DNA from: Plantago major
Lineage: Eukaryota; Streptophyta; Magnoliopsida; Lamiales; Plantaginaceae
Direction of reading: 5' to 3'
NCBI GenBank assembly: GCA_026545765.1
Contig: CM048841.1
Span: forward strand, 100,893,352 to 100,957,351
DNA: 64,000 nt
The notes under the pieces are model-generated. The model worked only from the letters and a program-made list of their open reading frames with translations. It was not told where the DNA came from and did not search any database. The translations under genes and the position numbers were made by a program. Positions 36,006 through 46,942 of the stretch are shown piece after piece (position 1 is the stretch's first letter; the number at the start of each line of letters is the position of its first letter).

Positions 36006-36732
36006 TGGCTTAAGATGATGGCACAAATTACTGCTAACTAACTTAAGATGAAACCATCAAGTAGACAAGAAGCGGAGAAGGATAATCCGGAAGACAGTAG
36101 CAAAAAAGTAGCAAAAGTTTCATGTCAGCTTCAAACCTACTTGATAAGTTAGATATGTTTTGGATGCAACAATTGACATACTAATTACAAGAAATCTAAA
36201 TGATGTGCTTATCACTCAAAGTTTAAGTCACAACTTTAGATAAGTATTTACCTCACAAACTATATGCAATGAAAAACACATACACACATATTTTATCTAA
36301 TATTATGTCATATTACAATGTGGAGTTTATTCTTATTTATAACTCGTTCCAAGTTTGGACCGGAATATTTTATTACTATAAAGAGTTTATTCCTTTATTG
36401 AGTATTTCTATGTGGAATTTTTACTGTACCGATAGTTTAACAAAAATCAACTAATTTATCAACTACTTCCAGCCATTTCGTGGATGGGCATTTTTTTGAG
36501 TTTCGTAAAAACCCATCCTAGCTGAAATGATAAAATTCAGAATTCGGGTATTTCAGGCCCGTCCAATCTGCAAGTTGGGCCTTTGGGTGGGTTATTTGCT
36601 ATGAACTTACGATTATATCCCTGAAATTGCAATGCCCAAAAATGACCTAATTTGGTGTCTGTACATTTCACAATCACAGCAGCTTCAATTGAATGGCATT
36701 CTACTCGTGAGAAGGATACCATTTCTCTTCTT
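36006..36732. other. Intergenic DNA ending in F-box-type upstream sequence
   Basis: 36,006-36,600 is AT-rich with no gene. From about 36,600 to 36,732 the sequence matches the region upstream of F-box1 (28,560-28,650) and F-box3 (53,820-53,920). It is the outer part of the F-box2 upstream region, now cut off by the PPR block. Confidence 0.65.
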
Positions 36733-37694
36733 CATAATAACATCATATCTGGGCTTCTTCTCAGGACTTCCAGTTTCAGCTGACCGAAGCGGAGCTTCTC
36801 ACAACATTTTCAAGGTTAGTACGAACATTTTATCAACAGAAGAAGAAGTATTGTATTGATTTTAACTAAATTTAATTATGCGTGCTATTAGAAACTCAAA
36901 TGTATGTCTTAGCTTGCTGTTAAAGACTCTTTTTTTTCCTGATTCTTCCCCAATTTATTGAGGCTCATTTTTTACAGTCCTAATCGGTTTCTTGAACAAT
37001 TTAGGTCTAATTTGGGTATGAGGAAAACGATGATGATGTATAAGTCCATATCCGCCACTCTTGTAAAGGATGGTCTTGTTGATACAGCTACTCATCTGCT
37101 AAATTTCCTCTTCCTTTATGAAAAATGCCCTAATGTTCGCCAAAGTAACAACTCTAATGCTGCTTCTTTCGAGACAATCATCGATAGTTTATGTGATGCC
37201 GGTAAGTTAGATGTAGCCGTAGAGCTTCTCCATGACATGAATAAATTTCAGTGCAGACCCAGTGTTTTACTTTGCAATAATGTCATCAATTGCTTGACCA
37301 ATGCCGATAAGTTAGACGTGTGTGTTGATCTTTTTCATTATATGGAGAAGAATGGATTGCAGCCGACACATTTCACATTCAATTCGATATTTGGGTGCCT
37401 GTGTAGACGAGAGGATGTTGCAGGAGCGATTGATATCGTAAGGAAGATGCGTGCTAGAGGGCTGCACGATGCTTGCCCAAAGACTCTGTAAGAATGGAAG
37501 AGCAGTTGAAGCTCGGGATTTTCTTGATAAGATAACTGCACAAGGATTTCAGCCTGATTTGATTGCGTACTCTGCTGTTATTCATGGTTTTATTAATAAT
37601 AATAATGATCTGGACAACGGTGTAAAGTTGTTTCGAGAACTTTGTGGAAGGGGTTATGTGCCGGATGTAGTTGCATACAACACCATTATTAGAG
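36733..37694 (+). repeat. Left arm of a PPR inverted repeat
   Basis: About 962 bp, repeated in reverse orientation at 38,368-39,332 with only a few differences by eye. It starts cataataacatcatatctgg and ends caccattattagag. It includes the putative intron (donor aag/gttagt near 36,815, acceptor tttttacag near 36,978) and the first part of the PPR gene, so the copy was made at DNA level and not from spliced RNA. Confidence 0.92.
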
Positions 37695-38188
37695 GGCTTT
37701 GCAGGGTGAAGAGGATTATGGAAGCTGATGGATTTGTTGACGAGATGCGTAGGAATTGTCTAGTGCCATCCGTAATTACATACACCTTGCTCATTGATGC
37801 GTGGTTTAAACATGGTGACCATGATCGAGCCATGGCTTGCTATTCAAGGATGATAGAGGAAGGACAGGAACCTACTGTTGTTACGTATACTAGTTTAATA
37901 CATGGGTTGTGCAATGCTTTAAAACCGGAAGATGCTCTTGATATTTGGACTCAAATGGAGCGTGAAGGATGTGATCCCAGCAGAATCTCTTACATGGCTC
38001 TCATTCGTGGGCTTTGCAAGTGTAGGAAGCCTGACACTGCTCTAAACTTATTACACCAGATGGAAGGCAAGAATATGATAGCTGATAGTTATATTTATCA
38101 AGCTTTAGCCAATGCTTTTCTGGATGATTCGAATTCAGCCATGGCCAGCAAAGTGCTCGAGAAGATGGCCAACCACAGTGCTCCTTGA
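37018..38188 (+). pseudogene. P-class PPR gene, full-length copy but frame-shifted
   Basis: Seen: repeats of the 35-residue PPR pattern, for example FETIIDSLCDAGKLDVAVEL, VVAYNTIIRGLCRVKRIMEA, VVTYTSLIHGLCNALKPEDA and ISYMALIRGLCKCRKPDTAL. Three lie before and five or six after a frame break near 37,455-37,490. Known of the family: PPR proteins bind organellar RNA base by base through residues 5 and 35 of each repeat. The 5' part would end at CPKTL; the 3' part would need its own start at MLEGCTMLAQ. There is no clear mitochondrial or plastid presequence, and the protein is shorter than most P-class members. The same break is in the inverted partial copy, so it came before the duplication. 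It is probably a non-functional gene fragment; a 245-residue C-terminal product is conceivable. Confidence 0.8.
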
Positions 38189-38367
38189 TCAGGTAGAATC
38201 TGGTAATTCTGAAGGTCTTTTAGTGTAATCTTCGAGGTATTTTGGAATTTTCCCTATCATTTTAGCATGAAATTCTATCTTTCTTTCTTATAATGAGAAC
38301 ATTTAGTTTTTTTTTTTTGAGTAATGAGCACATTTAGTTGATTTATGGTAAAAATGCAATTATTTCT
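38189..38367. other. Loop end of the inverted repeat
   Basis: AT-rich 3' flank of the PPR copy. Together with 37,695-38,188 it forms the 673 bp spacer between the two arms. A T-run near 38,310 is followed by gagtaatgagcacatttag, which repeats a word 25 bases upstream. No gene is seen. Confidence 0.7.
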
Positions 38368-39332
38368 CTCTAATAATGGTGTTGTATGCAACTACATCCG
38401 GCACATAACCCCTTCCACAAAGTTCTCGAAACAACTTTACACCGTTGTCCAGATCATTATTATTATTAATAAAACCATGAATAACAGCAGAGTACGCAAT
38501 CAAATCAGGTTGAAATCCTTGTGCAGTTATCTTATCAAGAAAATCCCGAGCTTCAACTGCTCTTCCATTCTTACAGAGTCTTTGGGCAAGCATCGTGCAG
38601 CCCTCTAGCACGCATCTTCCTTACGATATCAATCGCTCCTGCAACATCCTCTCGTCTACACAGGCACCCAAATATCGAATTGAATGTGAAATGTGTCGGC
38701 TGCAATCCATTCTTCTCCATATAATGAAAAAGATCAACACACACGTCTAACTTATCGGCATTGGTCAAGCAATTGATGACATTATTGCAAATTAAAACAC
38801 TGGGTCTGCACTGAAATTTATCCATGTCATGGAGAAGCTCTACGGCTACATCTAACTTACCGGCATCACATAAACTATCGATGATTGTCTCGAAAGAAGC
38901 AGCATTAGAGTTGTTACTTTGGCGAACATTAGGGCATTTTTCATAAAGGAAGAGGAAATTTAGCAGATGAGTAGCTGTATCAACAAGACCATCCTTTACA
39001 AGAGTGGCGGATATGGACTTATACATCATCATCGTTTTCCTCATACCCAAATTAGACCTAAATTGTTCAAGAAACCAATTAGGATTGTAAAAAATGAGCC
39101 TCAATAAATTGGGGAAGAATCAGGAAAAAAAGAGTCTTTAACAACAAGCTAAGACATACATTTGAGTTTCTAATAGCACGCATAATTAAATTTAGTTAAA
39201 ATCAATACAATACTTCTTCTGTTGATAAAATGTTCGTACTAACCTTGAAAATGTTGTGAGAAGCTCCGCTTCGGTCAGCTGAAACTGGAAGTCCTCTGCT
39301 CTGAGAAGAAGCCCAGATATGATGTTATTATG
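38368..39332 (-). pseudogene. Right arm: inverted partial copy of the PPR gene
   Basis: On the - strand it repeats the intron, the first three PPR repeats, the frame break and the next one to two repeats. It stops at YNTIIRE, where similarity to the other arm ends. Differences from the left arm are few (for example YNPNWFLEQ against YSPNRFLEQ, and MDKFQ against MNKFQ), so the duplication is recent. It carries no C-terminal repeats and no own stop region, and cannot make a complete PPR protein. Confidence 0.9.
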
Positions 39333-39625
39333 GTTTGGGCCCTGGGCTTTTTTATGGTCAGAGCTCGAGAAATCCAAACGAGGTACGATTTACGGGACAC
39401 TATGGTTGTTTCATGTTGATTTATGGTGTAGCTCTGTTTCTTCTGTCATTTTACTGCTTCTGCTTTTATATTTCAGCTATTTTATTTACTGAGTTTTTTT
39501 TTCGCCTTACTTTGTGTTTCTTCTATCATTTCCCTGGTGTTGTTATTTGGTTCTGCTTTATGTTTCAGCTATCTATTTACTGAGTTTTTTTGCCTGATTA
39601 GGTTTTTTTTTTTAACTTAGCAAGT
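39333..39625 (+). promoter_or_regulatory. Inner part of the F-box2 5' region
   Basis: Starts with tcagagctcgagaaatcc, the 5'-UTR exon word, followed by a donor (cgag/gtacga) and a T-rich intron, and ends aacttag/caagtATG. It matches 53,930-54,204 closely. The stretch that should precede it lies 2.6 kb away at 36,600-36,732, on the other side of the PPR inverted repeat. Confidence 0.7.
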
Positions 39626-41282
39626 ATGCCAAATACTTCAATGGAGGTGAAGGAGCTTAATTTGCCGGAGGGGATAATGCAGCACATACAGCGTTTTCTC
39701 GACACCAAAGAAGCTGCTCGAACAGCCGTCTTATCAAAATCTTGGTACTCTGCTTGGTCTACTCGTCCATCTCTGCACTTCCACTATGGGAACTTATCGA
39801 CTGCCAGGTAAACCGTAGAAAGGTACCTATGGTTAAACCTCAAATTAGAAAGGTTCAAACTGGATTTGATTGCGGACTGGGGCGACTATGATGCTTACGC
39901 ATCACTTGTTTATGAGTTGATTCTAGATGTGCTGAAATTGGGCATGAATGATCTCCATTTGTGTCTCGATTTCATGTACCCAATGTATGTTTTGCCGGTG
40001 CAAGTGATTGCTGCTGCTCCCTTATCTTTGGAAAAGCTATATGTTTCTGTAAGAATATATTCCGTGAAGATTCATTAATCACAATGAGAGTATTTATACA
40101 AGATACAACAAAGAGAGTTATGGTAATTCTAGTCTAACTAAGGTATCCTAAGTCTATTAAGACTATACTTCTAGAATCCTAAATATTCTAACTAATATTT
40201 ACTATCTATCAGTTTCTCATTGCAAGATTGATGGTTTGACTCAAGATTCTGTCATATGTCGTCGTCTTACTTCGCTTACTTTAGTAAGAGTCTGTTCAGA
40301 TGATGCCATGATTAAGATTGTACTATCAGGGTGTCATTTGCTTGAAATATTAGAATTGATTGACTGCACTGGTATGACCAAAATTGATTTGAGTAAGATG
40401 ATCAACTTGAAATCAGTTCGGTTGTGGTCTGAGAGGCAGCCTCTGTGGGTCCAGTTTACAGATTCAGGATCTGATATTGGTGGTGGAGTGAAAGAGCCCG
40501 AGTTTGTTCAGTTGAGTTCTTTGGAACTGACAGAAGTGAGCATTGGAGATGAGTTTTTCCATGATTATTTGCGAAAATTTCCTTCCCTCCAGTGTTTGAT
40601 ACTTTCAGATTGTGATGGCTTTGAAAATGTACAAATTTCAAGCTCTTCGCTTCAACTCTTGAGATTGAAAAATAAGCAGTTGAAGAAGGCCCAATTTGAT
40701 GTTCCGAATATTCAGAAGTTTGAGTACTCGGGTAGTGATATTCCTTCTCTATCCTTTAGTACGAATTCTGAAGAATGGGAATCTTGTGTCACTTTCAATG
40801 TCGAAAATTATGATTACGGTAATGGTGCCTCTTGGTTTCTTAATTTGAGAAAGTTCCTAATGAATTTGAGTCCATCCAGAATTTCTCTATGTGTTAAGGG
40901 TTTCCATGATGCTATCCCAATGGAATATGTTTTGAATTTCCCTATACCTGAGGTAGAAAATTTGGCTATATATGGATCTCCATCACAAGAGTTTTTTAGG
41001 GGTCTGTTTTGGAGTTGTCATCCCAAGTATGTGGCTCCTAAAACTTCATTGTTTGGACATGATGAAAACCTACGCCTCCGACATTATAAAGCCCTACACC
41101 TTCTACATGATGTGCTTACTACGGTGCATGCGCTGGATGACGTTACTGTTGAATTCAAGTATGGAACATGCACGGAATGGCAGCCAATACCCTGGACCGC
41201 TGTGTTTGAGGCTTGGACTTCTGCGGAGAACAAAGAAACAATTCGCGTACGCTTCAAGCTGAAATGGCAGGGCACCTTTTAG
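39626..41282 (+). pseudogene. F-box2: F-box/LRR pseudogene split by a solo LTR
   Basis: Very close to F-box1 over most of its length, starting MPNTSMEVKELNLPEG. The F-box is complete (LPEGIMQHIQRFLDTKEAAR). A CAA-to-TAA change at 39,809 stops the frame after 61 residues. A 163 bp solo LTR sits at 40,049-40,211 in the LRR part with its target duplication. The frame from 40,236 to the normal end FKLKWQGTF is open. Known role of the family: SCF substrate receptor. At most a 61-residue F-box-only peptide could be made. Its promoter is also split by the PPR block. With two coding breaks plus a broken promoter I call it dead. Confidence 0.92.
40049..40211 (-). mobile_element. Solo Copia LTR in F-box2
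   Basis: 163 bp flanked by gtttct on both sides (40,043-40,048 and 40,212-40,217), so a 5-6 bp target duplication. On the - strand it starts TGATAGATAGTAAATA and ends GAATATATTCTTAC, which makes it a diverged relative of the LTRs at 16,927 and 24,779. A single LTR with intact target duplication is the expected trace of LTR-LTR recombination. It is complete as a solo LTR, and no inner part remains. Confidence 0.92.
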
Positions 41283-42084
41283 CTCACCTGAACTGGAAAT
41301 AACAGGTATCAATGTGTATGTAAATTGTTTTTCTGTTCTACATGTGATTCGAGTGTGGTAGATAATCTGTCAATCAATTGTTGTTGTAAATTAAAGTTTA
41401 GTAATCCATAGAGAACCTAAGATATAGTTAAGTATAATATTTAAGTTTTAACTTGTAGCTCTTTATATGATCTGGTGAAAAGTTATCCCAAGTTTTAACT
41501 TATAGCTCTTTCTGTTGTACATGTGATTCGAGTGTGGTAGATAAAATGAGTATGCACTATCAGTTAGGCAATCACAACCGGTTGTTTGTTTGAAATAACC
41601 AAGTTATTTCCTTCCTATTAAGCAACATAACCTTAATGCAAATTGTTTGACATACTATTCCTTAATATGCAACCTGTTTTTGTGGAGAATCATAAATGGT
41701 GTCTTCCTTGTTGTACTAAGTTCCAGGCTTGCAGTGGAGGCATGTGGCTTGAAGAACTTAACCCTCTCAGCTGATATCATGGTCTCTGATGGTGTTCCTT
41801 TGTTCATAGACAACCTTGTTATGGTTGCTGCTTCTGCTTCTGTCAACTTACATAACTGGATTGTTTTATTTCCTCCAACTTGCAAGCACTGGTTCGTCTA
41901 ATGTAAAAATTGTTGAATCATCTCATCTGGTTCATGTTATATTGCTATGTGTAATTTGAATTAGGCAAGGTGCTGTCGTTTGAAACTTTTACATCTCAAG
42001 TCTTTCTTCTTCCTCTGCATATTAGCCATAAAGATGTTATTGCACCTTGATAGTCCGGCATGCTAATTATTTTTCAGCACCTGT
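41283..42084 (+). other. F-box2 3' flank
   Basis: Matches the F-box1 and F-box3 flanks, including the conserved segment (core RLAVEACGLKNLTLSADIMV at about 41,725-41,900). The match breaks off after gtccggcatgctaatta near 42,065. The next bases start the second copy of the cluster unit, so the unit junction lies at about 42,065-42,085. Confidence 0.7.
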
Positions 42085-42086
42085 GA

Positions 42087-42320
42087 TTATAATATGGACG
42101 ATCTCTCGTTGCTTTTACCTTTCTTAGCTCGTGTTGACGACTTCTTGAACAGGCCACTTTTCTTCTTGTGAGGGCCAATAGCCAATGTATGAGCAGGCGT
42201 TTTGACTTGATCATGGTTATCTCCATTTGCAACCTCATCCACCACTTGAGTCGAGACATGAGGACTACAGCACAAATGTTTGCATTGGTCATCATGATAA
42301 ATCTGCAATGATAAATTCCA
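42087..42320 (-). pseudogene. Possible last exon of an unknown gene, copy 2
   Basis: Second copy of the block at 7,853-8,076, with the lysine-rich end GPHKKKSGLFKKSSTRAKKG kept. A small indel near 42,260 changes the frame compared with copy 1 before that end. The family is not recognised. Whether either copy is expressed cannot be told. Confidence 0.3.
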
Positions 42321-43130
42321 ACCAATGAAGAGAGGTTATTAATACAGGATCAGTCCATGAAGCGAAAAAATTGAAATCATGGAGACTGAAGTTAGAATTA
42401 GAGCATGTTACAGAACTATTTGAAAATGAACTATATCCACACACACTAGTTTGGGATAATTCAACTACATCATCCATCAAGAAGGAGAAGACAAGCAAAA
42501 GGCAATACTTGTAGCCCCCCTTGACATAATCCCGGATTCGTTCGTAGTTTTCCTTATTTCGAAGATTAAAGTAAACGCAATAATGTACATAGCTTCATCT
42601 TCAGGCCTCTTCTGCACTTCGCAATAATCGAGTTCACTTTTGTTTCTATTTAATCCACTTCAGATATTTGAAGCTCAAGTTTTTAAATAAGATGAAACTC
42701 TGTCGTTGTGTGCTGTGACTTGCAATTTATAAGTCGGACAAACTATTCTTCAAATTGAATCCTGAAGAGACTTTTTAAAATGAGTACTCTAATCTTCTAT
42801 GCAACAGTCCGAATCTCAATCTTTTTTCATCACTTAGAATCCAGATAATTGGGATTCCTCCAAATTATACACCAATGTCTTAAAAATTCATCAACTTAGT
42901 TAACCACATAATCATAAAAACAAAAGAATGTTATGTGAAATAACACAGGAGATCCTATAAACAATCATACAACATGTTCAACAATATATAAATGTTCCAG
43001 AATCAATTTTCATTTTACTTTTCATACAACATGTTGGACATTATTTATGCAATCCCAGACCAGAACTGCAAGAACTTATTGACGAACTGACACCGGATTT
43101 CCAATCGAATGAGATAGGTTCTGCAGACGA
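42321..43130. other. Duplicated intergenic block, second copy
   Basis: Matches 8,090-8,938. At 43,150 the sequence passes directly into the LRR coding part of NLR-a2. The copy of what lies at 8,939-13,738 in unit 1 is absent. Confidence 0.7.
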
Positions 43131-45209
43131 CTAAGATGATGAATGCAGATAATATATTCTCAACTTCTTTATGTTGGGAAGCATCCTAAGGACCTCTTCG
43201 GTGCAACAAAAATCAATTATCTCTCCAAGTGATTGGAGATCTCTAAGCACACTACTGTTAGGTAATTGCACATCCATTTTTCCATAGCTTAATCCACGGA
43301 GATACACTTCACTAATCATTAGATGACGAAGTTGTGTCATATCCCATATTTTGAATGGTGCTGCATAGATTGGTTGATATCGACTACAAATTATTGTTTG
43401 TATATTCCAACTTCGGTGTGTGGATGTTACAAAATTACGGATGTTTGTTATGGGAGTACTCGGAAAAAGAAGGCATCGTAAGTTACATCCAACAGATTCA
43501 ATTTTCTCATTACCGGATGCGCTTCTCACATTCCATACCTTGAGAAGTTTGACATCAGCTGGTAGCTGCTCACAAGTACCCACGATTGAGCGCATGGAGG
43601 GCCAGGACTGGGTTGCATCAAAGGTTGGAGCAACTCGACTCTTTTGCTCCTCATTGTAGACTGCCAGCCGACGGTAACTAGCAAAGCCTTGTGAAAGATC
43701 AAGGTTTGGCTTCCCATATACATAAAGAAACCTCTCTTTATTAGCCTCTTTCAAGCAGAAATCTCTCACCAAATCATGAACTTTAATCCATTTCACATTA
43801 CCTGTACGCCCAAGCATATCGACAAGTATGAGATTTCTATCAATGAGATCTTTCAAGTAATAAGAGGCCACCTCTTCCAAGCTTTTGCCTTCTTTTGGTT
43901 TTAGAAATCCTTCAGCTACCCATAATTTCTTAAGATGTGATACTTTAATCCTATCATCCTCCGGGAATACTCCAAGATAAAGCAAACATGGTTTCAAATG
44001 AACATGCAAGTGACTGTAACTCAACCGCAACATCTTCAAACAATGCTCATTGCCTTCTGAATTTACATTTGCACTTACGTCCTCTTTAATGCACTCCCAG
44101 TACTCTCGGTTAAGAGATCTTTTGAGGAGTCCACTGATCACAACAATCGACAGCGGCAGACCTTTGCACTTTTTTGCAATCATATTTCCAACTTCCTCCA
44201 GATCATGAGGACAACTTTCTTGGATGAATACCTTCCTCCGAAGTAGACTCCAACTGTCATCCTCATTTAAGAGATTCATCTTATAGATCTGACAAGAGCC
44301 AATATCAGTTGCCAAATTCAATAATCTTGTAGTTACTATAATTCGGCTTCTGTTGTTATTCTCAGGATGGAATAGTTGTATTCCATTCCATGCATCAAGA
44401 CTCCAAATATCATCAATTACAATAAAGTATCTCCGTCCGATCAAATGCTGGTGTAAGATTACACCCAATTCATTTGCAGATGCCTCTTCAAGTTGTTCAA
44501 TTCCACATTCTTTTAGCAACTGAATCAACAAATCGTGTACATTAAAAACTTGAGACACTGTGACCCAAGCACATACATCAAAATGTTGCCGACTACGCTG
44601 ATTATCATAAACCTTCTTAGCAAGAGTAGACTTTCCGATACCACCCATGCCAGTGAGTGCAATGACTTGGCGATCGGATGCATGTCCAATGAGTTTACCC
44701 GTGACCTTATTCAAGATGTCATCAAATCCCACCAACAAATCCTTCTCAGTATTGAGTGCTCGTGACGAACCAGATCCGTCAGTTTCTTGTGGTAGTGGAT
44801 TCTTAAGTACTTCACTCTTCTCTTGAATTTCAAGTGCTTCTCCCATCAAAGAATCAAAGTCACCTATGACTTTTTCGACATCTTGAGTGAACTTACTGGG
44901 GTTCATCTTTTCCAGCTCGTTATTGGATCGAGCAAGAACATGATCAACAACGTAAGACTCAATGACATCTTCAGCAAGATAAGCTGCATCTGATATTCGG
45001 CTCTCCAAAACTCGTATTTCATGATGATCATCGCAATCGGAGTAATTGTAATGACTAGCCTCAAGAAAATGTTGGATGAAACTAACCTTTTCACGCAAGA
45101 ATTGAAGCTGGATTTGGTGGTGGGCAGTGAAAGTGTGGTGGAGAGAATGGTAAGTCTGGATCCGGTCCATGAGATCCGTAAGAGTCATAACAGCTGCGTA
45201 AGAAGCCAT
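43131..45209 (-). pseudogene. NLR-a2: R1A-like NLR with the LRR end deleted
   Basis: Copy of NLR-a1 on the - strand, 692 residues, starting MASYAAVMTLTDLMDRIQ. The start at 45,209 was chosen because the extra upstream codons fall on the 5'-UTR intron acceptor (attgcag). The coiled coil, the whole NB-ARC (GMGGIGKSTL, YFIVIDDIW, KPCLLYLGVFPEDD, VHDLVRDF) and the first LRRs are intact and open. After LPNIKKLRIYY the sequence jumps into intergenic DNA, adds LHSSS and stops, so about 190 C-terminal residues are missing. The deletion join shares the 3 bp word gat with both parental sites. The LRR remainder differs from a1 more than the NB-ARC does. A truncated receptor could still be made, hence some doubt about calling it a pseudogene. 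Confidence 0.85.
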
Positions 45210-45875
45210 TTTACTTGTTCTGCTAGTCCCTGCCTGCAATACAGTATGACCCCATGGATTCTTAAGTTTCAGAATCTAATTTAATGAAAACATTGCATAT
45301 CAATCAATCTATTTACTTTACAGTAGAAGAAAAGTAAATCGACGACATTGTTGATTACTATGATTTACCTGTGCTAGCTGCAAGAATTGTTGATCTGATG
45401 ATGATGATGATTCACTCAACTCTGAAAACCCAAATGTAAGAAGATAATTATTATTACCAAGAAACTAGTGTAGTGTAGATGATGCACTTTCAAGTCTAGC
45501 GTGTGTACTCATGGTTAAATGTTTCTTAGCCACATGACGATGGATTGGTGGACCTGGCTAGGGAGGGAATATATCTCTCCATCAAGAAAGAAAAGTAACC
45601 ATAAATGTTTCATTGTAAATAGTACTCATGGTTAGTTAAATGGTTAGACTAATTTACACTTTGATTATACAGAAAATTACTTACTCCATTTTGAGAATGT
45701 TTGGGAATCCCCAAACACCAATACAAACTGCTTGATCTAAATCTAATCAACTTGACTTCAAATGAGGAATGAACTTAAACATTTAAGTAAATTTCTAACA
45801 TGATATGTTGCTATATTGACACGAACTAGTATTAAATTAAATTACACTAAATCAAATTATGCAATCACCTTAGTC
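45210..45875. promoter_or_regulatory. Shared upstream region of NLR-a2 / NLR-b3 (part kept from unit 1)
   Basis: Matches 15,807-16,500 with indels and includes the 5'-UTR intron (donor cacag/gtaaat near 45,370). It continues at 46,943-47,085 and 49,762-49,940, so the ancestral divergent promoter has been stretched by two insertions to 4.7 kb. Confidence 0.6.
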
Positions 45876-46942
45876 AATTGACCTGTTAAATGACATATGA
45901 TTTAGAAAGACTTTAAAGTAACTAGTATAGTGTAAGAACGCATTTAACCTGTGACTTTCAGAATTATATCGATACACCTGTGAATAAGAATGTTATCACA
46001 ATGAGTGTCGCGATGTTAACACCTTTAACACAAATGAATTAAATAAACGAACACAAAGAACACGACGATGTTTCTTTCTCGGTAGATATATAAATATACC
46101 TACTGCAGACAAGCAAATATCCACTATAATAAAGAGGATTTATACAAACTAGGTTTAACCTTTTCAATAAGAAAAGATCAAACGCTAAACTAGTCGGAAT
46201 GAATTATTCCAAAACACCTAAAGTAGATGCTTCAATGACTAGTAAAAAATATGAGAAGATTACAACTATTGATTGTGAGTCTCAAATCTCTAAAATCCGT
46301 TATCTTCTTCATCACTTGATCTGGTATTTATAATGCATTAATCTGATGTAGATACGCAGAATCAAGTCTTCATCTTTATCCTTATCTTCAAGAGTCCAAA
46401 TCATTCAATCTTCTAAGAGTCCATAAGATATTGACTTTCAAGAGTCCCTTGTATCTTGTCTTCTAAGACTCCATGGCTTTCTCGAAAATAACTAGCATCT
46501 TATCTGAACCAAACAATCACAAACATGGAACTAGGTTATTGTTAGTGAAAAAATGCAATTATCAATTAAGTCCTTCAAAGTGCAGATATTCGATCGAATC
46601 AAATGCCATTGTCATAAACAAATATATCAATGTTGCTATAACAATGATTCAAACATCTGCACTTTCATTTAGTTTTCTAAATGCTGGAAACTCATAATCC
46701 ATTGGAAAAGTTGGGAGGAAAATTGGAATGTATCATTGCGCGCGCTTCTATTTTTATTTTTGGGATATTTGACCTTTTCTTAAAGAGAGACTTTGTGAAG
46801 GGAATTATTATTGATATACTTTTATCTATCCATGTTGAGATTATATAAGTGTTGGTAATGATATTACTTTCAGGGGCGGAATCGAGAGGGCGAGCGTCTG
46901 CCCCTTTTAGAAAAAAATTATATAGTTCAAGATATCGACCCC
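45876..46942. other. ~1.07 kb insertion in unit 2, unclassified
   Basis: Absent from the matching place in unit 1 (cttagtca...actttcgg, near 16,508). It contains no convincing frame. A segment aggggcggaatcgagaggg with tctgcccctttt near 46,873-46,908 resembles the edge sequences of plant repeats. It may be an LTR or a non-autonomous transposon. I could not define its ends by a target duplication. Confidence 0.5.

Noticed and set aside
46860-46942. Possible transposon edge with aggggcggaatcgag
   Set aside because: It suggests a repeat border, but no partner end or target duplication could be found, so it is not called as an element.
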